DNA of 64,000 nucleotides from Steinernema hermaphroditum (GCA_030435675.1 CM059623.1:13052092-13116091); one strand, 5' to 3'. Counted from the stretch's first letter, positions 52,558-63,903 are shown. A program made the numbers and translations. Notes: generated from the sequence alone by a model not told the origin.

Positions 52558-52839
52558 GATACGCAGGAGATGTATGATCTGAAAACCAAGAGACTTTGAA
52601 AAAGTTAGATTGCAGTGGTCAACAGAGCTTGGTATTATGTGAGTAGTATGGCCCCGACAAAATACTATTCGAAAAACATGGTGACGCATACACCGGGGAA
52701 GGGGTGAGACATGAACCACTCGGACTCGGGAGGGATCAGCACACATTGTGGAAGGGTCAGGGCACGAGACTCTGAATTTCGAGACTTTGGAACGATATTT
52801 CAAGAACGAGACCGAGATCGAGAGTAGGCGACATGTCGA

Positions 52840-53060
52840 GCGAGACTGACCACTGGGCACGAGGATAAGCCCTGGATCAGGATAGGATGGCGGGGGACGA
52901 GATGAGGCATGGACTAAGGGTAGGATAAGGGTGTGTGGAGGACGAGACCGGAGAAACTATGGGGCACAGAATAAAGTATGAACCAGGCACATAAGGAAAA
53001 ACCATTAAGCGTTAAGCAACCTAGACGTGCAGGCTGCCGTAGGCAAACTGAGTGGTTAGT
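52840..53060. repeat. Degenerate purine-rich repeat, partner of 2190-2640
   Basis: G/A-rich imperfect repeats (GGATAGGATGGCGGGGGACG, ACTAAGGGTAGGATAAGG) followed by AAGCAACCTAGACG, as at 2.2-2.64 kb. Confidence 0.5.
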
Positions 53061-53069
53061 CGTAGTACT

Positions 53070-53970
53070 AATAGAAAGGACAAAGAATGCATCCTGGGTC
53101 TCAGAAACTATAGAACACTGTAGGGTGCTGTAAGACCTTAATCACCGGCAAACCTATAGCGACTAGAAGTTTACTATTGCCACGTGAAACACTAATCTCT
53201 CTACAGCTCCAAAGTTCACCACCGCCAGCCGAACCAATAAATGGAGTCGGTTTTGGTTGTCGTAATACATCAACAGCTTTGTTCGCCACTTCGAAGCCCA
53301 CGTATGTGAAAGCAAATGAATAGAACAGAACCGATTTTCCCATGGACCGACGATAAGACAAGAAAAAAGAAAAAACATATATCAGCTACACCCATAATAA
53401 TACAAAGGGCAATTTTTGTATTTAACCGCAACGACGTAGATACAAAACTTTTTCACATCTAACATCGTGGACACGCCCTATGCGTCTTACACTTAATACA
53501 TGCCAAAAGGTAAGACATGGATTGTATTCCTCTGTTTTTATGTATTCACTTCTATGTTCAGTCCTTCCGTATAAGCATTATAATCGTTCACCATTTGTCC
53601 TATGGTGTTTGTTCTTAATGAGGAAATTTTAGAGACAATACTTGCGCATCAAGACTAGAGCTAATAAAACCATTGTTATTCAAGTCATACTCGTGTTCAT
53701 AATTTGAAAGCACACATTCTTTCCGTCGTCTGAAATCGACAAAACAAAATATTTTTAAAAATACACACAACCAATGCAGAACAAAAGAATGTCTCATCAT
53801 ACAGGCCAATGCAAAATGCAGCTTGACGTCCATGGGACGATGATGTCCGCGTGTCCTAATTCGGTTTCTTAGTGTCCCAAATTGCTCTGCTACCTTGTTT
53901 TAGTGAAATATTTATACAGATATTAGTATTTTTTTCTGTGATGCAATGCAAATAATCGAAGAGCATGAAT
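53070..53970. other. Intergenic, nothing recognised
   Basis: No gene or defined repeat seen. Confidence 0.4.
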
Positions 53971-53980
53971 TTACATGAAA

Positions 53981-55700
53981 TTACTGGCACTTGGCTGCTC
54001 CTTCGGTGACTTCATTGATGTAGTCGCAGTAATGAGAGACTCTGGTGAACACCGAAGAAATCTCATGTTGTTCCGTAACATTCGCAGTATAGGAACTAAT
54101 ACCAATCTGCACGAGATTCGCCGAATGCAATACGTGGATAGGCCCTCCTCTGTCTTTCTAAACTATAACACCGTAACATGTTGTAGTCCAGCGAATATTC
54201 TAAACACTTTAGCGAACTTTGATTCCTTCAATTTTTCTTCTTTTTGTTCTGAACTTTACATATAATTTAAAATATGAAATTTGGCAACGTTTTCATCTCG
54301 ACGATAAGTACTGTCGCGTGGGTTGGTTTGTGAGAACTTACTTTTGTAATTCAACCTGTTTCCTTCGTGCCGGAAAAAAAACATGTCTTAGCAATACGCT
54401 CATACCAGTGGGATTTCGAAGTCTCGCGAGTCCCAGTTTCGTATTTCGTAGCGAGACTTTTAATTTGGTCTCAGTTTGCATGGCTCTGATCTGAATCCGA
54501 ACGGACACGAACTGCCGCCCACTGAACTGATTCTTCGAACTTCACTACACACAAATGAAGGATCCACTAAAATGGCGATCGTCGAGTTCGCTGATGCCAG
54601 TATACAGGGTGTAAGGCACCCAAAAAGGCACCTTAGACGTGACTAGCAAAAGTATAGGAGACGTATCAGAAATTCAAACCCTTCACCTTCAATTGCGGTA
54701 TTGCGGCACGATCAATTTTCTTTACCGTATTTAGCCACACGCTATATATCTGCCTATTTATAGTGGTATATGCAGCAGATGTCGAAAAATTTAGCACAAA
54801 ATCTACAAAGTGCATGAAAATGTTTTTAAAAATTCGCAACAAAATAATAAGTTTGAGTGCACTTGGGACAACCTTAGTACACCCTATAACTTACGGGTCC
54901 GATTCCAGTGCCTTTGGCACCTGCACAAAATTGTTGTCCTTCTTCGAGACGTCCATTCAAGACCTTGCTAAGAACACACACGACGTGTGAATGTAGAAGT
55001 GGTCGAACTTACTTGCAGTACTCAAAAGGGAAAATAGTAACGTTTGCAGCGACTAGAAGTTTACTATGCTCTGAAGATCCAGGTTCATCTGTAAACAGAA
55101 ATGCACTGCTTATGTAGTGGTTATATCATCTTACAACTTCCAAAACCAGAAACAATCGCGGTTTTGTGTTTGAAATACTCGGAATCGATTCTGTAGATAT
55201 TGGACAATTTGATGTTCCGGGTTAGGGAAACAGCAATGTCAAGTTCAAGAATTGCAATGTCGTTGTAATAATTCTCATCGTTGCTGAATTGTGGGTGAAT
55301 CGTGATCTTCCTGACCTTCCGCACTTCAGCATGTTTCAGGTAGTTAATGTTCACTGCTCCCACGACTACAGTAGCTTCTTCAATTCTCGTCGCGCATTGA
55401 GCAGAAGTAAGAACATGTCTCGTCGAAATAAGGCTGCCTCCACAGTCACCGGTCTCATTGCGGCTATCACTATAAACTATTAAAGCTTGATAGGGAATAT
55501 CACCCAGCTTCACTGGTTGTCCTCTAATGACCTACAATTCATTGTTTGGTCAATAAATGGCAAATAAAACATCATACAAGCACATTTGGAGGTCTTCTAT
55601 GCTCTGCTTTCCCACGGTCAAGAATACGATCGCCTATGACCACAAAAGGGTAAGCGAAAACGCACAGGACAAGGCAAATCACTAGCGAAAGAAAAACCAT
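53981..55700 (-). CDS. Secreted S1 pseudoprotease, His to Gln and Ser to Arg
   Basis: Five exons (55700-55578, 55531-55135, 55088-55013, 54967-54895, 54157-53981) give 281 residues. The start is chosen at the signal peptide MVFLSLVICLVLCVFAYPFV. Mature sequence begins VIRGQ rather than I-x-G-G. Triad: the His position is Gln86 (LTSAQC; 55399-55397), Asp132 (YNDIAIL) is kept, and the nucleophile is Arg226 (codon 54151-54149) in KDRGGP, where the oxyanion-hole Gly is also Lys. Exon phases and the C-terminal cysteines (HYCDYI, AKCQ) are conserved. The last intron is about 740 bp, far longer than the usual 45, and may hold an insertion. It is the most derived family member and sits between two chemoreceptor genes. 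Confidence 0.85.
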
Positions 55701-55984
55701 TTGTGGGATGAAAACGACAAATAGTTGCCGTTTATATAATGGTCGTTTCATCATACCGATAACGCTCTTCACAGCTGTTTGTACAGGGACGTGGAATTTT
55801 GTTTTTGATCGAAAATTGAACAGTTCTAACAGTCCTATGTGTTTGCTCATGGTGATGTGTAGGGCTTTTGGCATTTATTGGTCGTTGTTTTTCTGTCACT
55901 AATTTTAGCAAATAGATTTTCATTTTATGGGTTATGGACTCTCCCAATGACGTGCCTAGACCAGAACATCCGTTTGCACTTTCT

Positions 55985-56600
55985 ATCCATTATTTGGAGT
56001 CTTTCATTTGTATTCCGAACGATCGGTTGGGTTATCCAATCCCTCACTCTGAGATCCACTGAATGAGCCGAGTGAGCGGTTCGTGGCCTTTCGTGTTGCT
56101 CGCGATGATTCCCGCGCAACAGTCCTGACTCCCAGAACGCCTGGAACACCACGGAGCCGTGGTTCCATCTACCTGTTAAGGAAGCTCGTCACAGTCGCCT
56201 AACCGCTCGCTCCGTCAAGCCCTGGAACTCCGAAAAAAAGTCTGCGATAATGGGACCTCTCCGTTCGATGTGCTACGCCTCAACCGCAATCAGCCTATTC
56301 GCCGTTTGGAAGCTTTGATATAACCGCTGTATTCTACTCTGAAATTCTATCCAGGCTCTTTACCGCTCAATCTTATCGTGCTCTGCCTTATCTGGTCGAA
56401 CTGAATTTTATCACCCCGAATCACAGTAGGCATAAAACACCAGGGTTATCGTTGTTCCATTCACCTGGTGAAGAAGCTGGTCGATGCCGTCCGACCGGCC
56501 GCGACGCCAATATTCGCCGAAAATTCACTTCAATACCGAACTCTGCGCCGCCAGTCACATCGGTCCGCCAGTCGCACAAAGACAAACTGCTACCCAAGCT
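55985..56600 (-). repeat. Two inverted copies of dispersed repeat family R1
   Basis: GGAGTCTTTCATTTGTATTCC at about 55998 is the inverse of the R1 terminal word, followed by the inverse signature (CCAGAACGCCTGGAACACCAC, GGTTCCATCTACC). A second inverted copy starts at about 56437 (AACACCAGGGTTATCGTTG, GAAGAAGCTGGTCGATGCCG). Confidence 0.65.
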
Positions 56601-56609
56601 ATTCAGTCA

Positions 56610-57010
56610 TATGATATGGGGTTGGATAATGGAAACTATACATACGTGAGGCTTGGCTTTTCTACTGTCTCACGTGGATGGTACAGTGAAGTGATATCCT
56701 AAGGAGACAGAGAAAACACTTCAGCTTTCTGATAATTGAAACTTTCAAGGTCACTGAACTGTGCAGGATAGTATATGGTCGGTTCTTCCTATGTAAGAAA
56801 GCAGCGTCTGTATCTTCATGTTTTCACCAAATCGTACAATTGTACATCATCGATAAAGGCGGAGAGAAGGTCGGTAATCTTTGTAGTAAATAACAACGGT
56901 CTCATACATCATCATCATTTAGGAACACCCGACTTCACAAGTACAAGAAAACATGTAATGCAATGTAATGAGCACATACATAGTATAGACTATAAATAAG
57001 TATACGCAAT
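56610..57010. other. Intergenic, nothing recognised
   Basis: No gene seen; AATAAATAAGG at about 57007 could be part of a downstream signal for either neighbour. Confidence 0.35.
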
Positions 57011-57021
57011 AAATAAGGTTC

Positions 57022-58038
57022 TCAAAAGGTTTGGGCACTCTGTACGGGTGTCACTTGAAATCTTTTAAATCTAAGTATCTTGTTTATCTCCGTCTTGTAA
57101 ACAGTGCTCCGCGTGTAGTAGATAAAAAACGGAGCGATCATGGTGATATTCCACACAACGCTCATTATTAACTCAACAGCCTTTTGGAAGAGACTGCTGC
57201 AAAACACTCCTCCACTGACGAAGTCAAACAGTTGCATACCTCCGAATAAAAATCGAAAAACCAACCCCCACAGCTATGGGCAAGAACCATCCGACAATGT
57301 GGACCAAAATCACTATATTCAGCGACCGATTAATTTTTCCATAATCCACAAGAGTAGCTAATAGCAGCCATGTAAACCACGATTAAATAAATACTCACCT
57401 TTAGTCACCCGTGTTAAGCACATGTAGATTACAATGACAGCCAAATTAACCGTAGTGTTAGCTATGAACCATATTTTATTTCCAGCCACTTTCTGGAGCT
57501 CCGCTGTTGTACAGAAAATCCTCGTTTCGCTCACAATGTAATTATAGTACATGATTTTGAAGGTGCACGTATAGATCAAACAGCACAGAAGTACAGCAGT
57601 CACGTACTTTCGACCAGTACGATGTACATAAAAGACTGGAAACTTGGCAGCTATGAATCTGTCGACTGCAATAAAGAGCATCAAGATGGTACAGTAGTCC
57701 ATGGCAAGCATAGTAGCAAGGTTCACAAAGTAACATCCGTATACAGTTGCGGTGATTTCAGTAAATGAATAATAGGTGATGATGAGTTTATGACCTTGTC
57801 TTAAGCAGTCCGCAGCGGCTTGAACAGCTATCAGGATGAAACATGACGTTCGCAGCGTCTTTGACCTGAATGCAGAGGATGTATTCATTTCATTTTGCAG
57901 CTAGTACCTCAAGGTTACGGCAATAAGCAATCCATTGCCAACACAAGCAATAACTGCTTGGAGGAGAAGAACGACGGAGACAATCCTGGCCACCATGAAG
58001 AATACTGACTCCGTAATCTCGAAATATATGGCCGGCAT
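57022..58038 (-). CDS. Srsx-like seven-transmembrane chemoreceptor
   Basis: Four exons (58038-57908, 57865-57399, 57357-57240, 57196-57022) give 296 residues, with phases identical to those of the 51547 gene and the third exon of identical length (118 nt). TM1 is VLLLQAVIACVGNGLLIAVT; TM2 LIAVQAAADCLRQ; TM3 GCYFVNLATMLAMDYCTIL then LFIAVDRFIAAKFPVFY; TM6 INRSLNIVILVHIVGWFLPI; TM7 VVWNITMIAPFFIYYTRS. The start codon at 58038 aligns the N-terminus with the paralogue; an upstream hydrophilic frame (58170-58050) was not included. Membrane receptor; ligand unknown. The pair probably arose by tandem duplication, with the Gln/Arg pseudoprotease now lying between them. Confidence 0.87.
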
Positions 58039-58361
58039 TATGATCTCTGGAACGGAGAAACGTTATAATAACTTCATATGTAGATGTGAAAGCAGCTGCC
58101 GTTGCACTTTCAGGTATAATCAAATCAACATTATTAAGATTGAAGATCGTCGATGCCTTTGTTGAGCTGTTCATTAACAAAAAGGATAACCACGGTAAAC
58201 GGAAGACGCACATCGCCAGTGAGTGTTCAAAGGGATATGGTCTTTGCGAAAGAAATTTCTCAAATACTTCTGAGAGGATTATAGATGTGGACGGTGCAAA
58301 CACGAGGGTATGTTTATTTTGGGATTTCGGAAAGCTTCAGAAAGGTAAGAGACAACTTAAT

Positions 58362-58691
58362 ATTTCGATGTGAGTTTACGGTAATCCGAATCATAAGTGA
58401 CCATGGAGATTGCATAGAACAGAGTCTTTACACCCTTTGACTGATGTGCTAACTGCAACCGACCAACCAGAAGACCAACTCTCTTACAAATGAACGATCA
58501 AAGATGCAGCGCTCAGATGGTCGCAAGACTAGGGGCAAACGGTAGATCTAGGTGAGGACATAAAATTTGAAGAAACTGCTGCCCATACGCGCTCACGATA
58601 GAGATACCGGTTTAGCAATCCCATCTTCAGGTCTTCAGCGTAGACGGTGTTGAAGGGCATTTCGATGTGAGTTTACGGTAATCCGAATCAT
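58362..58691. repeat. 33-bp perfect direct repeats bracketing 264 bp
   Basis: The 33-bp sequence beginning ATTTCGATGTGAGTTTACGG and ending CCGAATCAT occurs at 58362-58394 and exactly again at 58659-58691. It could be a tandem duplication of about 297 bp whose body has diverged, or a very long target duplication around an insert. Confidence 0.8.
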
Positions 58692-58739
58692 CTTCGTTGG
58701 CTTCCGTGGGCGAAACAGACGAAGCACTGATTCCGATGG

Positions 58740-58925
58740 AGGCGCAACGTTGCAGCACAGCGGGAGAAGTGGGAACCACCATGCAGCTGGCGGCGCTTGG
58801 GACTTCGGAGTTGGAGCGCTTCCTGGGCTTCTCTGGCGGCGTGGGTTGAGTCGGGCGATGGTGACTGTCTTCTTGGTAAGACGTTGGAACTACGGCTCCC
58901 TGGAATTCCTGACCTTCGAAAAACT
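58740..58925 (+). repeat. Dispersed repeat family R1, partial copy
   Basis: GGGACTTCGGAGTTGGAGCG, GAGTCGGGCGATGGTGACTG, TCTTCTTGGTAAGACGTTGG and AACTACGGCTCCCTGGAATTC are the clearest form of the R1 signature in the window. Confidence 0.7.
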
Positions 58926-58929
58926 GTTT

Positions 58930-60600
58930 ATGTTCTATTAAAATAAACTACTCATACGAACACTTTGATAACAAATAATTGATAACAAGACTTACAGCAG
59001 CTCTATTGATGTGAAATGTCATTACTGGAACATTCACAGAATCAAAATACAACTATCAAATTAACTATCGCTAGTCGAAATAATTAGCGCAAGACTGTAT
59101 CCTAACAGTTTAAAAGCTTCGCAGAAATGGTATATTCCGTAAAGATAACTTCACGTTTACTGCTCATGCGCAGTTTCGCGAAAATAACAATTATCGCCAG
59201 CAGCTCTCACAAAGCACCTACTATTGACGCACTTTACTTGACTAACTGAAAATCTGATGAATTCATCGTAAACTGAAAGTGTAATTCCATACAAAGATCA
59301 ACGTCAACATCATTTCCGGGAGGGCGTCAAGTTAAGCTTAACGTTAAACGGTGTGCATGCATGGCCTAGTCATATCAGTTAAAGCACAGAGCAACAGTAA
59401 TAATAAGTAGTTAAGAATAGGTACTCTTATACTTCACTTTACATGAAGGCAGGATCCTTCGTCAGTATCCTCGAATCGCAAATTATCTGAAGATATGTTT
59501 TTGAGTTTGAGAGTTCACTTGAGTGAATTGAGACAAACTTAGCTATTCTTTAAGTACAAAGTGGTGAATTGACAAAAGAAGAAAAGCCTATTGTTATCTA
59601 GATAATAAAAGGTAGACAATAGTGAGCTTGCTTGATTAAAGATGTTAGTTGGCTATTATAGATGTCGACATAAGAACAGGGCCCGAAAAGTAAACTGACA
59701 GGTGAAGTAATCGAGTAACAGACAATTTGCACAGGAGTTTGGAGAAGCAAAATCCGAATTGTGTAAGAGTTTCTTCATCGGGCATGAACTATTTATGATC
59801 AAGAGCCAAGAAGTCTTTAAGAACTCGTAAACAACCTTACGCCTATGGCTTTCCATGCCAGTAACACCTTTTCGTAATTATCTAACATACAGAGAAAACT
59901 TCTGGCAGTGTACTCCCTAATTACATATAACTAAATTGACAGATGTGTGTTAAACTTAAAAACAGCAATACACACGTTCTAGATATCTTGTTATTTTTAG
60001 GATTTAATGAAGGGCTTCCCTGGTACGTGCTTGATCACACCGTCTAGATACTAGATAGCGTACTAGATGGACTCAACCATTTTGCAGAATTGATCCTACC
60101 ACTTCGCACCGAGAAGACAATTCCTTTTTTTGCTTATTGTCGATTTGGATTAATACGTGTATTAATATACCAATAGATTAATACAGCAGTAGACTAATGA
60201 CTCGTTCATAAGCTAGACATCTCCATCGCGGTCCTCATCGCCTGCGCTGGCCTCCTTATGAACCCCACAACTCGACAGCCTTTGCCTCAGTCTTCCTGTT
60301 TTGTTTTTTAGTTTCGAATCTTTACTTTCCTTATTCTCACCTGCCCACAGCAGTGGTTATTCATATTTTCGTACTCTCTTATTACTTCGTCACGCATGTT
60401 GGCCGCTGCAAAGGTTGTTAAGATCTTGTTCTGACACAACCGGCGAGCACGCACTTACTCGGACGTCGGGTCTTGTGCCGAACGAATAAAGAAGAAGACC
60501 GGCGCCTGTGTTCACTGTGTTAAACATAACGTTGTTCAAAGTGTCAACTTCAGCGTTAACACATTTATATTTCAGTTCATAGTCCTTTCGATACATATTA
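58930..60600. other. AT-rich intergenic, nothing recognised
   Basis: No coding chain, RNA gene or defined repeat seen in about 1.7 kb. A near-palindrome ATTAATAC-GT-GTATTAAT lies at about 60151. Confidence 0.45.
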
Positions 60601-60613
60601 CTCACACGGCAAC

Positions 60614-61588
60614 ATGGGTGCCTTTCTCTCTAATGTGAGCTTACCCGGAACAAGGATTCCGCCGACCTCGGGGGAAGCTCTCCCCAACGAGATCCTGTTA
60701 TATATATTCAACATGGTCATTATACCACGCAACCAGCGAAACCCGAAAAATATTCGTCTTCTTCGGCCACTGCGACAAGTGTGCGTTCGTTGGAACGAAC
60801 TCATATTGAGCTCGTTTCCGTTAAGAAACATGGTCTCGCTAACCATCAAGTAAGTGGCTGCTTGTTTTGCTAGTCTAGGGATATTTAGCTGTCAAAATGC
60901 GGATATCATGTGCTCAATGGCACCACACGGACGAAAAAGAAAATATCGATTTTTCAATGATTTTGTGAAAGAAGAACTTGTTGGATTGATTCCCGACGTC
61001 CACGTAAAATTAAACGTGGAAACACATGAATCGAGTACAGGTAGTGACCGGTTTCCGCTCACCCAAAACCACTTATCTCAAATATCGTCCATTGTCTTAC
61101 ATTTTCCTAACATCTGGTCAATCAACATTACGTGTGATACAATTCACGCTTCAAACGAAGAACTGAAAAACTTTTTTCACGACCTTCTGCGACCAAACTC
61201 ACTGAAAGATCTCATGCTTCCCATCGCATCCGATAACGTATACAACTGCATTGTTCAATTTATAGGTGATCATCCAAACTTAATGGTAATATAGCTATTG
61301 TTAATGTGTGCTCATTGTCTTTCAGCAAATTTTTCTGCACTACCCAGACATCACAGGCTCTGCCGACATGTTCAATGAATTTAAAGAAAACATTTCTACT
61401 ATCGTCGAACGCAATGGGAAAATCGTGGAGACTTTCAACATGGTGAGTAATTTTCTTATTTTCTATGATTGACGTATTCGGTTTAGTGTACGTACCCTCT
61501 AATGTACAGCGTGTTTTTGACGGTCGCAGGAGAAGAAAATGTCTTTAAATATCCGCTTCCGCAGATATCCGGTCGTCGAGTATCTTAG
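60614..61588 (+). CDS. F-box domain protein
   Basis: Four exons (60614-60849, 60889-61285, 61326-61442, 61487-61588) give 283 residues with all phases consistent. Residues about 22-70 form an F-box-like motif: ALPNEILLYIFNMV, then RLLRPLRQVCVRWNELILSS, the helices that bind SKP1 in SCF ubiquitin ligases. The remaining roughly 210 residues contain leucine-rich-like segments (SQISSIVLHFPNIWSINIT, LLRPNSLKDLMLPI) but no recognised substrate domain. The exon 2 acceptor is chosen at ATATTTAG (60881-60888), since the nearby TCTAG would give a stop. Nematodes carry very large, fast-evolving F-box families, and this looks like one of them. It is unlikely to work with the secreted cluster. Confidence 0.78.
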
Positions 61589-61715
61589 GATCAAGTAACC
61601 AACTGTTTTTTTTTGAGGCAAAGTGCATAAAAAACGTGGAGCTCAATCTCGGTTTGCTTTAGCAGAATACACCTTTTCGCAGCGTATGCCTGGAGTGACT
61701 TTGTGATAGAATCGG

Positions 61716-62240
61716 GTGTACTCTACCTGGCTCTTTTCGCAGTTAGAAGACGAAATACTGGAGGTGACGCCTCAAAGCAAAAAGGGACAACACGACTATC
61801 GAATACCAATATTCGATAAATTCAAGAATGTTGTAAATGCATGTAAAACGCAGTGTGGAGTCTTTACAACGTACTACCCGTTATGTTCAGTAGTCGCTAA
61901 TAAATTGAAGAACAACATTGTACAGGGTTTTCAGAAAGTTCTGCAACACGAAAAAACGATACTTTTTTTTTGCGACAGATCGCACTTCTTTTCGAAGAAC
62001 GATCAATACCATTTTATTCAACAGGAATCGTTTACTTCATGTACTTCTCCAATCTTTGAGCCTTTTTCTGATCGGTCGAAAGATATCAGCGGCTTATTTT
62101 GTAGCGTTTGTATCGATTCTCAATTGACTCCGTGGACTTTCGCCAGCTTTATTATCGAATCGCCAAGATTCCACAATTTTTTTTGTCAGACAAGTTTTCG
62201 GACCGCTGGAGTTTTTGTGCTCTTCGTTCTTCTTTTTTGA
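61716..62240 (+). other. Open frame of 174 codons, uncertain
   Basis: A Phe/Ser-rich frame without recognisable domain, signal peptide or homologue in the window. It follows the F-box stop by about 130 bp and could be 3' UTR or a chance ORF in AT-rich sequence. Confidence 0.2.
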
Positions 62241-62244
62241 GATC

Positions 62245-63380
62245 TTCAAACCTGGAATCGATCCTGCAATCGCTTGACGTCAGAACTTCCTGAACACCTT
62301 CATACACTGTCGGATACAATGGAAAACATCACTTTTTCTAGTTGCCTAGGAAATTCATTAATCGGAGAGTTATTCGTGCTATACATACAATGCGCAACAG
62401 ATAATGCTTAACAGTGGTCAAAAAAGGCCAGATTGAGGTCCTTCATCCCGTAACATCACACATATCCAACCGTCAAATTCCGCAAATCCAAATCAAATTC
62501 CCCACTAATAGCCCCCAAACCACGCAAAACACCGTTGTCGGAAATTATTAGGCGCAAAACCCGAACTTGACCTGTGTTCTTGTTCGGGTCCCAGAATGAT
62601 CTGCAAGACGGGATTGTCAGTTTTTCTATCTTTTTTTTTCTGCCTTGGAGCGTACGAAATAACCCTAATAATGATCCGCACACAGTTCACTTTGTTGATG
62701 TTTCCAGTACAAGTGGGTGACAGGTAGATCTGGGGGAGTCCTACACGACCAATAAGTATCTATGTCCCAGCTGAAGATGAATAGCAGAAACCCCGAATCA
62801 GATTCCTAGTTGTTGTCTTATTTTGAATTAGGAAAAGATATTTTCTTAGATGCAAGCTGTTGAGATGTTGCTCTATCCCAAGAACACTTTTCATCCACGT
62901 GCTTGAGTAATACTGCATATAGCAGAGTGCAGTCTCACGTTTATCGGCAACTCAATCTTTGACTTCTCTTCCTTATCCATAACATCAAGTAGTTCTATGG
63001 ATCACATAGCTCGAGCTTCCTTGATTCCTTGAAACAACAGCTTCCTTGAAACAACACTTGGGTGACGTCATGAACAACTCACCTGGACACACCTATTGCG
63101 CACCTGCTTGTGGATGCTGGCTTTGTGGATGCTTCTTTTGCGGTAGCGGATGTTCCTTCTACCATACCCAAGCCTCCCCACGGTCAGGCAAGATTTACGA
63201 AATCTTCAGCTGCCTGGACAACGGCGGTAACTATTCACTTGGAGCTTCTGAAAGGAAACGAAACAGAGACAAACCAGGTAACTCTCACACCAGGCTTAGC
63301 ACATGGATGGAATGGAGTGAAAACAACGTTATTCCCTCTCCCTTTCCTTCGGAACCAATTCGGACGCGGAGTTTGAAATA
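62245..63380. other. Intergenic, nothing firmly recognised
   Basis: Overlapping open frames at 63046-63465, one of them Cys-rich (CAPACGCWLCGCFFCG), have no supporting signal peptide or splice context and overlap the edge of repeat R3. Confidence 0.35.
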
Positions 63381-63384
63381 TAAA

Positions 63385-63790
63385 ACTTTTTTGGTCCAAT
63401 TTTCGACCTCTGTGTCTTATTCTGAGTGCTTTCTTTTGATGTCGTCACTTATGAATGGACACTGACGAAGGTAAGAAAGTGTGAAGAGAGGGCTATTTAA
63501 TCAGCAAAAAGGAATCTCGCCGCTCAAAGTGGAGAGCTATTGTGAGGGTCAACTTGGAAATGTGAGGTCTGAGGCATCAGTCCTGAAGTTTGAGTTTTCC
63601 ACTATTTCACACCTGTTTCCGAGAAGTAGAAGTTAGTTCGAGGTGTCGTTATATGGGCATGGTAGCTGCGAGCGATAGCGACCTGCATCACATCCCCATT
63701 GTCTGTTATAGTACTTAAAACAATTGGGAAACGTTGGAGTTAAGAGAACATGGTGATCTGGAAAGACCACCCTTTTGAAATTTGAAATTT
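63385..63790 (+). repeat. Dispersed repeat family R3, copy 2
   Basis: CCAATTTTCGACCTCTGTG, AAAAGGAATCTCGCCGCTCA, GAGGGTCAACTTGGAAATGTG and CGTTGGAGTTAAGAGAACATG follow the 27.2-27.6 kb copy in order. Confidence 0.72.
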
Positions 63791-63903
63791 ACGCATCTTT
63801 GCAGCCGGAAAACCGCGCATACCTGATGGGAACTCTGTGTTCTACTCGGATGTCGCGTCTTGTGCCAATAATAGAAGACAACCGGTGTCACCGCAGCCCA
63901 TCG

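Noticed and set aside
22978..55700. Nucleophile changes as sequencing errors
   Set aside because: Eight genes carry codons differing at one to three bases with clean flanking frames, and duplicates share them; random error is not a reasonable explanation.
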